The position numbers and the translations under genes were made by a program. The notes under the pieces are model-generated. The model made no database searches. It was not told the origin of the DNA and worked only from the letters and a program-made list of their open reading frames with translations. This document shows, in pieces, positions 29,986 through 38,947 of a DNA stretch of 64,000 nt. The stretch's first letter is position 1, and every line of letters starts with the position of its first letter. This DNA is from Planctomycetota bacterium (GTDB taxonomy: Bacteria > Planctomycetota > Phycisphaerae > Phycisphaerales > UBA1924), in NCBI GenBank assembly GCA_023432465.1, contig JAEYUO010000139.1, forward strand, positions 5,847 to 69,846, read 5' to 3'.

Positions 29986-30782
29986 ACGTGCTCGGGCTCA
30001 TCGCCGGGCATGTGGTGCTGGCTGTCGCCGCGCAGCCGATCGCAGCCTCCACCCCCCCGAGTGCCGACGCTTCCGCCCAGGAGACGGCGAAGCTCGCGGA
30101 GGAGGATCGGTTCGACAAGCGGTTGGAGGCGGTGGACGCGGCGATGGCCAAGGTGGTGGATCTTCGCGCAGACTTTGAGCAGCGACGACACACGCCGCTC
30201 CTGAAGAAGCCGCTGGTCTCAAAGGGGACGGTGTTGACCAAGGGGGAGCGGGTTCGGTGGGACACGGCGACGCCGCGGGCATCGACGCTGCTCATCGAAG
30301 GCGGGTTGATCCGGCTGTTTTACCCATCAGACCGTTTGGTGGAGGAGTATCCGGCTGGCGATGGCTTCAAGGACCTTGCGGGCGCGCCGCTGCCACGTCT
30401 GTCTGTGCTCAGGGAGCGATTCGAGGTCTCGCAGATCGCGGCCAGAGAGCTGGTCGCGAGCGAAGGCAATTCGATGCTGCTGGCGATACGATTGACGCCA
30501 AAGACCGATGCTCTGAAGTTGCACGTCACTGCGGTCAAGGTTTTGATCGATGAATCGCGGCCCGCGGCGACCAAGGTCGTGATGATCGATCCCGATGGCG
30601 AGGAGACTGAAATTGTGTTCAGCAATGTGAAGCTGAATGAGGGCGTACGGGACGACGAGATGGAGCTCAAGCTTCCGGAGGGAGTTCGGGTTTCGCGGCC
30701 GCTTGGAGATCTGGACGCCGCACCAGCTCGCCAGGAGGGCACATCGGCCACCGAGCCCGCAGCGGGCGGGGAGCAGCCCTGA
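29982..30782 (+). CDS. LolA-like periplasmic lipid/lipoprotein carrier
   Basis: A 266-residue protein from a GTG at 29982 behind AGAGGGAGCCAGTCT. A hydrophobic N-terminus (VLGLIAGHVVLAVAAQPIAAS) serves as signal peptide. The LolA pattern is AMAKVVDLRADFEQRRHTPLLKKPLVSKGTVL, then RVRWDT and EGGLIRLFYPSDRLVEEYP. In aryl polyene clusters a LolA-like protein is thought to ferry the lipid-linked pigment across the periplasm. The lipoprotein at 33216 is its likely outer-membrane partner. Its stop overlaps the next ATG by one base (TGATG), so it belongs to the same coupled run. Confidence 0.82.
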   Translation: MNVLGLIAGHVVLAVAAQPIAASTPPSADASAQETAKLAEEDRFDKRLEAVDAAMAKVVDLRADFEQRRHTPLLKKPLVSKGTVLTKGERVRWDTATPRASTLLIEGGLIRLFYPSDRLVEEYPAGDGFKDLAGAPLPRLSVLRERFEVSQIAARELVASEGNSMLLAIRLTPKTDALKLHVTAVKVLIDESRPAATKVVMIDPDGEETEIVFSNVKLNEGVRDDEMELKLPEGVRVSRPLGDLDAAPARQEGTSATEPAAGGEQP

Positions 30783-31702
30783 TGCTCGAGCAGACCTTTG
30801 TCCAGCCGCTGATGAGTGCCGCGAAAGACATGATTCCGTCATGGGTGTCCGAACTCGCGCCGCACGCGGCCAATTCTCGGGCTGTGCCGCTCGCGGGGGG
30901 CACGCGTGCGACGCTTGATCTTTATCACGGCGACGATGCGAGTATGGCAACCGCAGTCGTGGCAAACGCCATCGGGCTGTCGGCCGAGGGGCTGCGGGAG
31001 AGTGTCGCGGCGGTCTATGAGGCGGTGCTCGGCGCGATGAAAGAGAGCGGCTTCCAGCATCCGGTGCGGATGTGGAGCTTCGTCCCCGGCATCCACGATC
31101 GGCTGGCTGCGGGAATGGACCGGTACCGGCTCTTCAATCTGGGGCGCTACGACGCGTTTGCGAGGTGCCTGGGCGAACCCGCTTCGTTTGCGAACCTCTT
31201 GCCCGCGGCGACGGCGGTCGGGCATTTTCGTGACGACCTGGTGGTGTGCACGCTCGGACTGCGGAGGCCGGGCGTGGCGATCGAGAATCCGCGGCAGGTA
31301 CCGGCATCCGCGTACTCGCGGGCGCACGGGCCGCGGCCGCCGTGCTTCGCGCGGGCAATGGTCGCACAACTGCCGATGGGGCCGCGGTTACTGGTATCGG
31401 GGACAGCGAGCATCCGCGGCGAGGACTCTGTACATTTCGGTTCGCTGCCCGATCAGCTCGATGAGACGTTTGAGAATCTGGACCGCCTGGTGCGGAGCGT
31501 AGATGGGGTGGATCGCTTTACTTTGAGAGGGGTGGAATCGGCTCGTGTGTACTTCCCTCGCGCGACGGATCGGGCGCTGTTGACGGCGGGGGTATCGAAG
31601 CGACTGCCGGAGTCCGCAATCACTGAGTTTGTGCCCGCGTTGATCTGCCGCGAAGAACTGCTGGTTGAGATCGAGGCGAAGCTGGCTCCCGAGCCATCGT
31701 GA
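30782..31702 (+). CDS. Chorismatase (FkbO/Hyg5/XanB2 family), hydroxybenzoate starter synthesis
   Basis: A 306-residue protein. Family features are MWSFVPGIH (about 97-105), DRYRLFNLGRYDAF (113-126), PRQVPASAYSRAHGPRPPCFARA (170-192), the hallmark LLVSGTASIRGEDSVHFGSLPDQLDETFENL (203-233), and CREELLVEIEA near the end with the conserved Glu. These enzymes split chorismate; XanB2 makes hydroxybenzoates used as the xanthomonadin starter, while FkbO-type members make dihydroxycyclohexadiene acids. The cluster context favours a hydroxybenzoate product, which the adjoining AMP-dependent ligase would activate. Product regiochemistry cannot be read from sequence by eye. It replaces the ammonia lyase found in some other aryl polyene pathways. 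Confidence 0.85.
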   Translation: MLEQTFVQPLMSAAKDMIPSWVSELAPHAANSRAVPLAGGTRATLDLYHGDDASMATAVVANAIGLSAEGLRESVAAVYEAVLGAMKESGFQHPVRMWSFVPGIHDRLAAGMDRYRLFNLGRYDAFARCLGEPASFANLLPAATAVGHFRDDLVVCTLGLRRPGVAIENPRQVPASAYSRAHGPRPPCFARAMVAQLPMGPRLLVSGTASIRGEDSVHFGSLPDQLDETFENLDRLVRSVDGVDRFTLRGVESARVYFPRATDRALLTAGVSKRLPESAITEFVPALICREELLVEIEAKLAPEPS

Positions 31703-31714
31703 GGGGCATTGCTC

Positions 31715-33199
31715 ATGCGGCGCACGATGGAGCCCGGTTTGCAGTCGCGATGGCGGGAACTCCGCACAGATTCGCGAGTGATCGATGCGCTCTTGCGGCA
31801 CGCGCGAGAAAGACCGGATGCGGAAGCGATTGGCGAGGTTGATGGTGGGGGGGCCGTCTGCACCTATGCAGAGCTCGCCCGGATGGCGGCAACCCGGGCA
31901 GCGCAGCTCGCTGATCGGGTCGAACCCGGGCAAGTGGTGATCGCGGTGCTCCCGGCGGGCGCGGAGTTCGTCGCGTGGTTCTGCGCGGCGATCGCCGCGG
32001 GCGTGCGGCTTCTTCCGATGCACACGCAGATCCCGGGGCCTGAGGCGCTGGCGATAGCAGAGCGATCCGCTGCTGTGGCGGCGGTTGTCGCGGAGGGCGT
32101 GGCGGCGGAGGTGGCGCTCGGACCCCTGGCCATGGAGATGAGCGGCGCAGCCCGGCTACGGAGTGGCGACACCGGAGAGTCGCAACAAGTGCCCGGGGGA
32201 GTAGTGCTCGGGTCGTCGGGAACGACAGGGTTGCCGAAGCTTGTGCTCCGGGAGAGTGCGGCGCTGGATGCGGACGCGGCCGGCATGATCGTGGGCATGG
32301 GCCTTACATCCGCGGACCGCGTGCTGTTCGCGACGCCGCTGAGTCACTCGTATGGCGTGGACGTGCTGGTCGGTGCGCTCGCTGCGGGGGCAGCCCTTCG
32401 CGTGGTGCAGCAGTTTGATGCCGAGTCCCTGGCAGCGGAGCTCGAACTGGGCGGCGCAACGGTATTGCCCGGCGTGCCTTTCATCTTTGAGGCGCTGGCG
32501 AGGAGGAAGCGCCGGCGTGATATCGCCCTGCGTTTAGCGCTTTCGGCGGGCTCACCGCTGTCGCCGCGGGTGCGAGACGCCTTTGAGGATGCGTGGGGCG
32601 TCGGAGTGGGGCAACTGTACGGCGCGACGGAGCTTGGCACGGTCGCCATCAACGCATCAGGAACAATGGGCTTTGATCCCACTTCGATTGGGCGTCCGCT
32701 TGCCGGCGTGAGCATGCGCATCGTCGATGCCGATGACCCCGAGCGAGAGTTGCCCTTGGGGCATGAGGGTCAACTGGCGGTGCGGGCCGGGTCCATGCTC
32801 ACGGGTTACCTCGATGGCGAGATGCCGGCGATTGATGGGCACTTGCTCACGGGCGACCTGGCGAGAACCGATGAAAGCGGACGCGTGTGGATCACGGGTC
32901 GCCTCAAGCAGCTCATCGATGTCGGCGCGTACAAGGTGAATCCGCTCGAAGTGGAAGGCGTGTTGGCCACGCATCCCTCAGTGGCGGAGTGTGTTGTGGT
33001 GCCACTCGCGGCATCGGATACTCTGCAGAGAGTACGAGCGGTGGTGACACTGCGAGACGCGGCTCAGCCCGTGAGCCCCGAAGCTCTCCGGCAGTACTTG
33101 AGGGAGCGACTTTCGGCTATCAAGGTGCCGCGTATTGTGGAGATTGTCGAGAGATTGCCGAAGTCGCCGACTGGCAAGGTGCTGCGTGACAGGGTGTGA
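31715..33199 (+). CDS. AMP-dependent acid ligase (adenylate-forming), starter-unit activation
   Basis: A 494-residue adenylating enzyme. The P-loop motif is VLGSSGTTGLPKLVLRES, then GQLYGATELGT (A5), LLTGDLARTDESGRVWITGRLKQLIDVGAYKVNPLEVEGVL (A7-A8) and SPTGKVLRDRV with the A10 Lys. It should activate hydroxybenzoate made by the upstream chorismatase and load it onto CoA or the ACP. The ATG at 31715 follows GAGGGGCATTGCTC; a TTG two codons earlier is also possible. It lies 12 bases after the chorismatase gene and 16 bases before the lipoprotein gene. The exact acceptor (CoA or ACP) is unknown. Confidence 0.88.
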   Translation: MRRTMEPGLQSRWRELRTDSRVIDALLRHARERPDAEAIGEVDGGGAVCTYAELARMAATRAAQLADRVEPGQVVIAVLPAGAEFVAWFCAAIAAGVRLLPMHTQIPGPEALAIAERSAAVAAVVAEGVAAEVALGPLAMEMSGAARLRSGDTGESQQVPGGVVLGSSGTTGLPKLVLRESAALDADAAGMIVGMGLTSADRVLFATPLSHSYGVDVLVGALAAGAALRVVQQFDAESLAAELELGGATVLPGVPFIFEALARRKRRRDIALRLALSAGSPLSPRVRDAFEDAWGVGVGQLYGATELGTVAINASGTMGFDPTSIGRPLAGVSMRIVDADDPERELPLGHEGQLAVRAGSMLTGYLDGEMPAIDGHLLTGDLARTDESGRVWITGRLKQLIDVGAYKVNPLEVEGVLATHPSVAECVVVPLAASDTLQRVRAVVTLRDAAQPVSPEALRQYLRERLSAIKVPRIVEIVERLPKSPTGKVLRDRV

Positions 33200-33215
33200 G
33201 TCAAGGAGAAGGGCA

Positions 33216-33947
33216 GTGACCATCCGACGAGTTGTCGCGCCCCTCGGAACGGCCGCCCTGAGTCTGCTCGGCGCGTGCGCGAGCAACTTGCCGTCGTACC
33301 CTCCGATGAGCGGCGCGGATGCGCTCGCGACGATCGCCGATCGTCAGGCATCGATCAGGACGATCTCCGCGGAGTGCGATCTCGACCTGACCGATGCAGA
33401 TGGCCAGCGGATTGCGCTCGATGGCGTGCTCGTGGCCGAGTTGCCCGGGAGGGTTCGGCTGCGCGCGTGGAAGTTCGGGCAGGCAGTCTTCGACCTGACT
33501 CTCGTTGAAGGTAGGGTCTGGGTCATGATGCCCGACACCGGGCCTGCGGCGGGCAGATTCAGCACAGAGGCCATGCCCTCGCGACAGGTGAACGAGGCGA
33601 TGAACCTGCTCGGCACTTCGTACTTTGGATCGGCGAGGGCGTCGGGGGGTGATGCGGTCACTCTGCGTGCGCGGGGGACCGCGTTCGGGCGAGATGATGT
33701 CGAGTGCGAGATCGACCGGCGAACCCTCACGCCGCGGCGTTTTGTCGTAGAAGGCGGTGACGACGTGCCGCGTTCAGAACTCACCCTAGACCGGTTCACG
33801 ATGATCAGCGACACGGCGTGGCCCATGCGCATGCGACTGCGAAGCGGCACTGGCGAAGTCTTGCTGCGATTCCGTGAAGTTGAGCTCAACACCCAGGTGC
33901 CGACGGGCGCGTTCACTCCGCCTCGCCGGGCGAAGGCACTGCCATGA
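33216..33947 (+). CDS. Outer-membrane lipoprotein of the polyene cluster (LolB-like role)
   Basis: A 243-residue protein from a GTG at 33216 behind AAGGAGAAGGGCA. The signal ends in LLGAC with Cys21 as lipidation site. The mature protein has a LolA/LolB-like half-barrel pattern: DALATIADRQASIRTISAECDLDLTDADGQRIALDGVLVAELPGRVRLRAWKFGQAVFDLTL. Such a lipoprotein accompanies the LolA-like and MMPL genes in aryl polyene clusters, where receipt of the pigment lipid at the outer membrane is proposed. Its stop overlaps the MMPL start as ATGA. The assignment to the ApeN-like position rests on context and fold pattern. Confidence 0.75.
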   Translation: MTIRRVVAPLGTAALSLLGACASNLPSYPPMSGADALATIADRQASIRTISAECDLDLTDADGQRIALDGVLVAELPGRVRLRAWKFGQAVFDLTLVEGRVWVMMPDTGPAAGRFSTEAMPSRQVNEAMNLLGTSYFGSARASGGDAVTLRARGTAFGRDDVECEIDRRTLTPRRFVVEGGDDVPRSELTLDRFTMISDTAWPMRMRLRSGTGEVLLRFREVELNTQVPTGAFTPPRRAKALP

Positions 33948-36580
33948 GCCGGCCCGTCAACCGGACTAGTGCCGGCGAGGGATTGGAGGGGCCGGGCGGA
34001 TCTCGCCTAGGCAGCGTCGCCGCATGGGTGGCACGGCGATCCGCCACTCGCCCGTGGCACGTCCTGCTTCTGGCTCTGGTCGTTCTCGCGTGCTCGACCG
34101 TCTCGCTCAGCCAGCTCCGCATCACGTCATCCCTCTCGGCGATGCTCGGCACGGATTCGGCCGCCGCGGCGGCCATGGAGCGCGTCACGACCGAATATCG
34201 CATGGGTGATGCTCTACTGCTGCTGGTGGAGCTGCCAGCCGACAGGCCCGCCGATGATGCCGGCCGCGATGAGCTGGTTGCGTTCGCTACATCGCTGGAG
34301 CGTGCGCTGAAGGCCGATCCGGTGGCGGGCCCGCTCATCGCGCAGGTGCGGTTCCGTGAAGATCAGGATCTCCGTCGGTTTATGCATGAGATTATGCTGC
34401 CCGGTGGGGTCTTTTATCTCAGCGAGAGCGGCGCAGCGGAGCTGCTCCAGCGACTGGAGCCGGAGCGCATGCGCGAGCAGATCGCGCGCAACGAAGCAAT
34501 GATCGGCGCTCCGGGTCCGGCGGGGATCGCACTCAGCGGCGAGCTCCTGCGTGACCCGTTGCGGCTGCTGGAGCTTGTACCCCAGAGGCTGCGTGGAAGT
34601 GGGAGCGGGAGCGGCGGACAAGCTGGACAAATCGCGAGCGACGAGGGCAATCCGGAGTTCTCGGAAGATGGTCGTGCGCTGCTGTTACACATCGGAGCAT
34701 CGCACATCGGCAGTGACTATGAAGCGGCGGGGCGGCTGGTTGATGCGGTGGTGCGGTGTGCGGCAGCAGAGAACAGGGCCGGGCTACGGGTCGCGCCGGC
34801 AGGGTCAACGGCGATTGCGCGAGATTCCTCGCGTGTGATCCGTCGCGACTCGATCGTGAGTTGCCTCGTCTCGGTCGGGTTTCTCTACTTGCTCTTCCGG
34901 ATGTTCTATCGGCGGTGGATCGCCGGACTGCTCATCGGCGGTGTCGCGGCGGTGGGGATGCTCGCAGGAATCGGCGCGCTCGCATTGGTGGTGCGGGAAG
35001 TATCGCCGCTCGCAGCGATGATCGCAGCCTTGCTCGCCGGGCTTGGCACCGATTACGGGATCCACTTCCTGTCGCACCACGACGGGTACCGGGCTCGCGG
35101 ATTTGCGAGCGTCGATGCATCGGTCGAGACGGCGCGGCAGATGGCCGTACCGATCGGTACGAACTGCTTCACGAGCATTTTTGGATTCATCTCGCTGTGG
35201 CCGTCGCAGATCCAGATGCTGAGCGATTTCGCCGTGATGGGGGCCGCGGGGCTGATCGGCGCGTTGATCGCGGTGTTTGTGCTTATGCCGGCCGCGCTGG
35301 CCCTGCTTGATCGCGACGGCGTTGCGAGACCGACAGCCCGCGACACGGTCGGCAGGCTCACAAATGGGGTGGCGAGGTGGCCGCGGACGTGCATGGCATC
35401 GTCGCTGATGGTGCTGGGCGTGCTTGTGGTCGCCGCAACTGCCCAGGGCTCCGGGCCGCGATTCGAATCGGACCTGACAGTCTTGCATCCGCGGCCGAGT
35501 CCGGCGCTGGAGACGACCGCAGAGATCATCCGGCGATTCTCAACTCAGGGCGATCTGGTCCCGATCGAGGTACAGGCCGGATCACCGGCAGCGCTGGTGG
35601 CTGCGGCACACGAGACGGCTCGAGCACTGGATGCAGAAGAGTGTCGAAGCGCGGGCATGTCCGAGGTCATTGGTCTGCACATGCTGCTGCCGGACCCTCG
35701 GGATGCGGCTGCTCGCGCCGGGTTCCTCCGAGCGACGAATCCCGACCATGTCATCGCATCGTTTGATGCTGCCATCGCCGAGAGCCTGTTCGAACCCGCC
35801 GCGTACCAAGAGTATCGACAGTTCCTGCGAGCACTGGTCTCGGCGGAGCGCGGGCCGAGCGTTGCAGATGTTCTGCGGTATCGGAGCCTCGCCGAGCGGG
35901 CCTTTCCCACGTCGAGCGCCGAGGAGACCAGCGAGCCGACCCGCACGGTGCTGATCGCTCGCTTCTCCACTCCATTGCACGACCGCGCACACAGGAAAGC
36001 CGCGATGGAAGCCATGAACAGCGCGGTGGCAGGTGTCAGCGGTGGGACGGCCACGGTTGCGGGCGTCGCGGCAGTCTCCCAGGAGTTGGAGGATGCCGCC
36101 CGGGTGGACCTGCCGAGGTCGATCGGGATCTCGCTCGTTCTGGTGTGTGGCTGGCTGATGCTGGTGTTCCGTCGTCCGCTGGACGTGCTGCTGGCGCTCA
36201 CCCCGCTCACGTTCGCGGCGTGCGCCACGGTGCTGGTGTTGATCGCGACTGGGCAGAGGGTGAACCCGATTAACATGGTTGCTATCCCGCTGCTGGACGG
36301 CATCGCCGTCGATGCGGGCGTCTTCCTGGTCGCGGCCGCTCGAACACACTGCACGTCGCTTGCATCGTTGCGTGTGCACCTGCGCTCGACGGTTCACGCG
36401 GTCCTGTTGTCAGTTGGTACGACGATGACCGCGTTTGCAGCCCTCTGCTTCACACACACGCCAGCCATCCAGTCGCTTGGCCTCGTATCGGCGATAGGCA
36501 TCGCGGCATCGGGGATCGGGGCCATTCTACTGCTGCTACCGATCCTGATCCTGCGCGCCGCAAAGCAGCGGACGAGCTAG
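33944..36580 (+). CDS. MMPL/RND-family exporter of the polyene cluster
   Basis: An 878-residue integral membrane protein of RND plan: one N-terminal helix (PWHVLLLALVVLACSTVSL), a large periplasmic domain, helices 2-6 (about 305-465), a helix near 480, a second periplasmic domain and helices 8-12 (about 725-870). The repeated signature occurs in both halves: LLAGLGTDYGIHFLSHHDGY and PLLDGIAVDAGVFLVAAART, holding the intramembrane Asp residues. In aryl polyene clusters the MMPL protein moves the product lipid toward the periplasm and LolA. Its stop codon interlocks with the stop of the opposite acyltransferase gene in a single CTAG. Confidence 0.9.
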   Translation: MSRPVNRTSAGEGLEGPGGSRLGSVAAWVARRSATRPWHVLLLALVVLACSTVSLSQLRITSSLSAMLGTDSAAAAAMERVTTEYRMGDALLLLVELPADRPADDAGRDELVAFATSLERALKADPVAGPLIAQVRFREDQDLRRFMHEIMLPGGVFYLSESGAAELLQRLEPERMREQIARNEAMIGAPGPAGIALSGELLRDPLRLLELVPQRLRGSGSGSGGQAGQIASDEGNPEFSEDGRALLLHIGASHIGSDYEAAGRLVDAVVRCAAAENRAGLRVAPAGSTAIARDSSRVIRRDSIVSCLVSVGFLYLLFRMFYRRWIAGLLIGGVAAVGMLAGIGALALVVREVSPLAAMIAALLAGLGTDYGIHFLSHHDGYRARGFASVDASVETARQMAVPIGTNCFTSIFGFISLWPSQIQMLSDFAVMGAAGLIGALIAVFVLMPAALALLDRDGVARPTARDTVGRLTNGVARWPRTCMASSLMVLGVLVVAATAQGSGPRFESDLTVLHPRPSPALETTAEIIRRFSTQGDLVPIEVQAGSPAALVAAAHETARALDAEECRSAGMSEVIGLHMLLPDPRDAAARAGFLRATNPDHVIASFDAAIAESLFEPAAYQEYRQFLRALVSAERGPSVADVLRYRSLAERAFPTSSAEETSEPTRTVLIARFSTPLHDRAHRKAAMEAMNSAVAGVSGGTATVAGVAAVSQELEDAARVDLPRSIGISLVLVCGWLMLVFRRPLDVLLALTPLTFAACATVLVLIATGQRVNPINMVAIPLLDGIAVDAGVFLVAAARTHCTSLASLRVHLRSTVHAVLLSVGTTMTAFAALCFTHTPAIQSLGLVSAIGIAASGIGAILLLLPILILRAAKQRTS

Positions 36581-37209
36581 CGCGGCAGGTTCATGTGACG
36601 CGTCAGTTCGGCGTGCATGGTGACAAACGCATCAACGAGCTTGGCATCTATGGCCTGAGGTTGCAGGTCGGGATCGATCGGCGCGCCGTAGATCAGGCCG
36701 TACCGAGTGCGGCGGATGGGCAACCAACTCATTGGCCGGCTATAGGCACCGGAGTTGATGAGCACGCAGGGGACGATCGGCGCTCGGGCAAGGCTGGCAA
36801 GGCGGCCCGCACCAGGCTTGATGCGGCGAGATTGCACGACTGAATCGGTGCCTTTGCGGAAGCCGCCCTCGGGGAAGATCGCCACCGCGCGGGCCCGTTC
36901 AAGCCGGTCGATAATGATCCGGACGGTCTTGGCGTCGGGGCGGGATCGATCTAGGGGGAACGCGTTGAGCGAACCGTAGAACCACGCCACCAGCGGATTG
37001 CGGAACACCTCCACAATGCTGACAAAGTCGAGTAGTCGCGGCGTATGACGGATGAGCAGCGCCACGTCATACGGGCTTTCATGCGTTGCGGCGATCAGGC
37101 ATGGGCCGGATGGCGGGACATGCTCGGTACCGATGACCGTGGCCTTACCACTCACCCAGAACGCCGAGCTTCCGACGAACCGGACCGCTTTGTAGAACGT
37201 GTCGCTCAA
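36577..37209 (-). CDS. PlsC-type acyltransferase 1 (lysophospholipid acyltransferase family)
   Basis: A 210-residue acyltransferase. The H-x4-D catalytic motif is ATHESPYDVALL, and the substrate block is VAIFPEGGFRKGTDSVV. It is on the minus strand, tail to tail with the MMPL gene (4-base shared CTAG), and 27 bases downstream of a second acyltransferase gene, so the two form a small unit opposite to the main run. The start at 37209 is a TTG with no clear Shine-Dalgarno, so it is uncertain. Its inferred role is acyl transfer between the polyene product and its lipid carrier. Confidence 0.82.
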   Translation of the reverse strand: MSDTFYKAVRFVGSSAFWVSGKATVIGTEHVPPSGPCLIAATHESPYDVALLIRHTPRLLDFVSIVEVFRNPLVAWFYGSLNAFPLDRSRPDAKTVRIIIDRLERARAVAIFPEGGFRKGTDSVVQSRRIKPGAGRLASLARAPIVPCVLINSGAYSRPMSWLPIRRTRYGLIYGAPIDPDLQPQAIDAKLVDAFVTMHAELTRHMNLPR

Positions 37210-37236
37210 GGTTGAGTGCCGGTCGGTGCGGTCGCT

Positions 37237-37974
37237 TCAAGGGATATGGTCGTCGGTAAGGCCTGCGTGCTGAAGCAGATTCTGATAGAGGCGGCCAAAC
37301 TCGTCACTCAGCCGGACCGCCAACTCCACGCGATCGCGGCGGCGCGATGCGGATCGTGTCGCCGGGAGCACGTCGTTGCCGAAAGCGCAGTACAGTCGGC
37401 CGCGGCGAAAGGGTAGCCATGGCTCGATTCGATTGAGACGTTCCGTTCCCAAAACAACGACGGGGACAATGGGCAATCTGGTCTCGACGGAGATCGTGCA
37501 GACACCGTGCTTGAACGGCGCGCCGCGGACTATGGAGTTCCTACCCTGTGTGACACCTCCCTCCGGGAAGATCCCGACGCACTCTCCGGCGCTGGCAAGC
37601 CGGACGGCGGTGCGCACCGCGCGGATCGAGCATCCATAGCGATCGACCGGGAACGCGCCGCCGAGATTGAGGATGGCCGCCGCCCAGGGGTGTCGGTAGA
37701 ACTCGATCCGGGCCATCCACCGGACCTGGCGCTTCATGATACCAGAGACGACAAACGGCTCGAGATGACTGATGTGCGTGCAGGCGATAAGGAACCCGCC
37801 CGTCCGCTCCGCGCGGTGCGCATCGAGAACGGTTTCGCGAATTGTCTGCCACCAGATGAACCGGCCGCCTGCCCTGCAGGCCCGGTAGAAAGCGGGTCGC
37901 ATAGTTGAGAAGATGGTACGGCTGAGGCGAGGGCAGCCCCGGCTCGCCCGATTTGGGTAGACTCCTGTAGTCAT
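37237..37974 (-). CDS. PlsC-type acyltransferase 2 (lysophospholipid acyltransferase family)
   Basis: A 245-residue protein with H-x4-E at THISHLEPF, in place of the more usual H-x4-D, and a clear substrate motif GIFPEGGVTQGRNSIV. It is about 25-30% similar by eye to the neighbouring acyltransferase at 36577, so a tandem paralogue is likely. The ATG at 37974 shares its bases with the ATG of the opposite gene at 37973 (CATG). A later ATG at 37902 would shorten the protein by 24 residues and leave a short promoter gap; neither has a good Shine-Dalgarno. Role as for its neighbour: product lipid assembly, inferred from the cluster. Confidence 0.78.
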   Translation of the reverse strand: MTTGVYPNRASRGCPRLSRTIFSTMRPAFYRACRAGGRFIWWQTIRETVLDAHRAERTGGFLIACTHISHLEPFVVSGIMKRQVRWMARIEFYRHPWAAAILNLGGAFPVDRYGCSIRAVRTAVRLASAGECVGIFPEGGVTQGRNSIVRGAPFKHGVCTISVETRLPIVPVVVLGTERLNRIEPWLPFRRGRLYCAFGNDVLPATRSASRRRDRVELAVRLSDEFGRLYQNLLQHAGLTDDHIP

Positions 37975-38947
37975 GTCGGTCCCGCTGGATATCTGTCCCG
38001 TGCCGAACGTCGCGCGGCGTGTACCCACGCGGATGGAGGCGCGCGCTCCCCACTCGCCCGCGGCAACGCCTCGGGCACTGGGACCATTCTTCTGGCTCGT
38101 GGCGAGGTCGCCGCGCATGATGCGGGCACTGCGGACGCCTCTCGCATTTATGATCCCGTTCTTTGCAAGCGGGGTTCGCAAGCACACACGGCGGAACGCG
38201 CTGCGGATCTTCGGGCAAACGCTAGACGGGGCTGAGCAAAGGCGCTTCACACGTGAGGTTGTGAGCAGCTTCTACGAGTTTGTTGTCGATGTCGGTCAGT
38301 CGGGCTGCGAACCGACCGAGCGCCTGCTCCAACGCATCGAGAGTGTCGAGGGGGAGGCGGAGTACTGCGCTCTCCGGCGGTCGGGCCGGGGAGCCGTGCT
38401 GGTGACTGCGCATATCGGATCGTTCGAGGTCGGGCTTGCGGCTCTCGTGCGTGTCGAGCGTCGCGTTCACGTGGTCTTCAAACGCGATGCATCGGGTCCA
38501 TTCGAGTGCATGCGGACGGAGCTTCGCCGCAAGCTCGGTATCATTGAGTCTCCAATCGACGACGGCCTTGCAACGTGGATGGCGCTGCGCGATTCACTGA
38601 ATGACGGCGATGTTGTCGTCCTGCAGGCCGACCGTGCAATGCCCGGCCAACGATCCGCCGTCGTGCCGTTCCTGCACGGGCACCTGCGTGTGCCAACCGG
38701 CGCTGTTCGATTGGCCAGACTTGCAGACTGCCCGATTGTTCCCGTGTTCACTGTCCGGCTCGCTTCCGGCCGCTTCGCCGTGCACCTTGGCCCGGCGATC
38801 GAGCCGGGAACCGCTGGCGACGCATCGGACTCCGATGATCCGGCAGTGCTCGCAGTTGCCCGGGCGATTGAGTCCATGGTCGCACGCTCCCCGACCCAGT
38901 GGCTGATGCTCGGCTCGGCATTCGAAGAGGATGCCGCACATGCGTGA
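37973..38947 (+). CDS. LpxL/HtrB-like lipid acyltransferase
   Basis: A 324-residue protein of the LpxL/M family. The catalytic H-x4-E is in TAHIGSFEVGLAAL, followed by VHVVFKRDASGPFECMRTELRRKLG, VVVLQADRAMPGQRSAVVPFLHG (the glycine-rich acyl-acceptor block) and DCPIVPVFTVRL. Members of this family in aryl polyene clusters are thought to attach the polyenoyl chain to a glycolipid anchor. The start is uncertain: 37973 overlaps the opposite ATG and 38033 (MEARAPHS) is the next. Its stop overlaps the start of the ketosynthase by 8 bases, so this gene and the next two are one transcript. Confidence 0.82.
   Translation: MSVPLDICPVPNVARRVPTRMEARAPHSPAATPRALGPFFWLVARSPRMMRALRTPLAFMIPFFASGVRKHTRRNALRIFGQTLDGAEQRRFTREVVSSFYEFVVDVGQSGCEPTERLLQRIESVEGEAEYCALRRSGRGAVLVTAHIGSFEVGLAALVRVERRVHVVFKRDASGPFECMRTELRRKLGIIESPIDDGLATWMALRDSLNDGDVVVLQADRAMPGQRSAVVPFLHGHLRVPTGAVRLARLADCPIVPVFTVRLASGRFAVHLGPAIEPGTAGDASDSDDPAVLAVARAIESMVARSPTQWLMLGSAFEEDAAHA

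Noticed and set aside
34805..36397. Several long minus-strand frames opposite the MMPL exporter
   Set aside because: They are Arg/Ser-rich shadows of a clear RND transporter.
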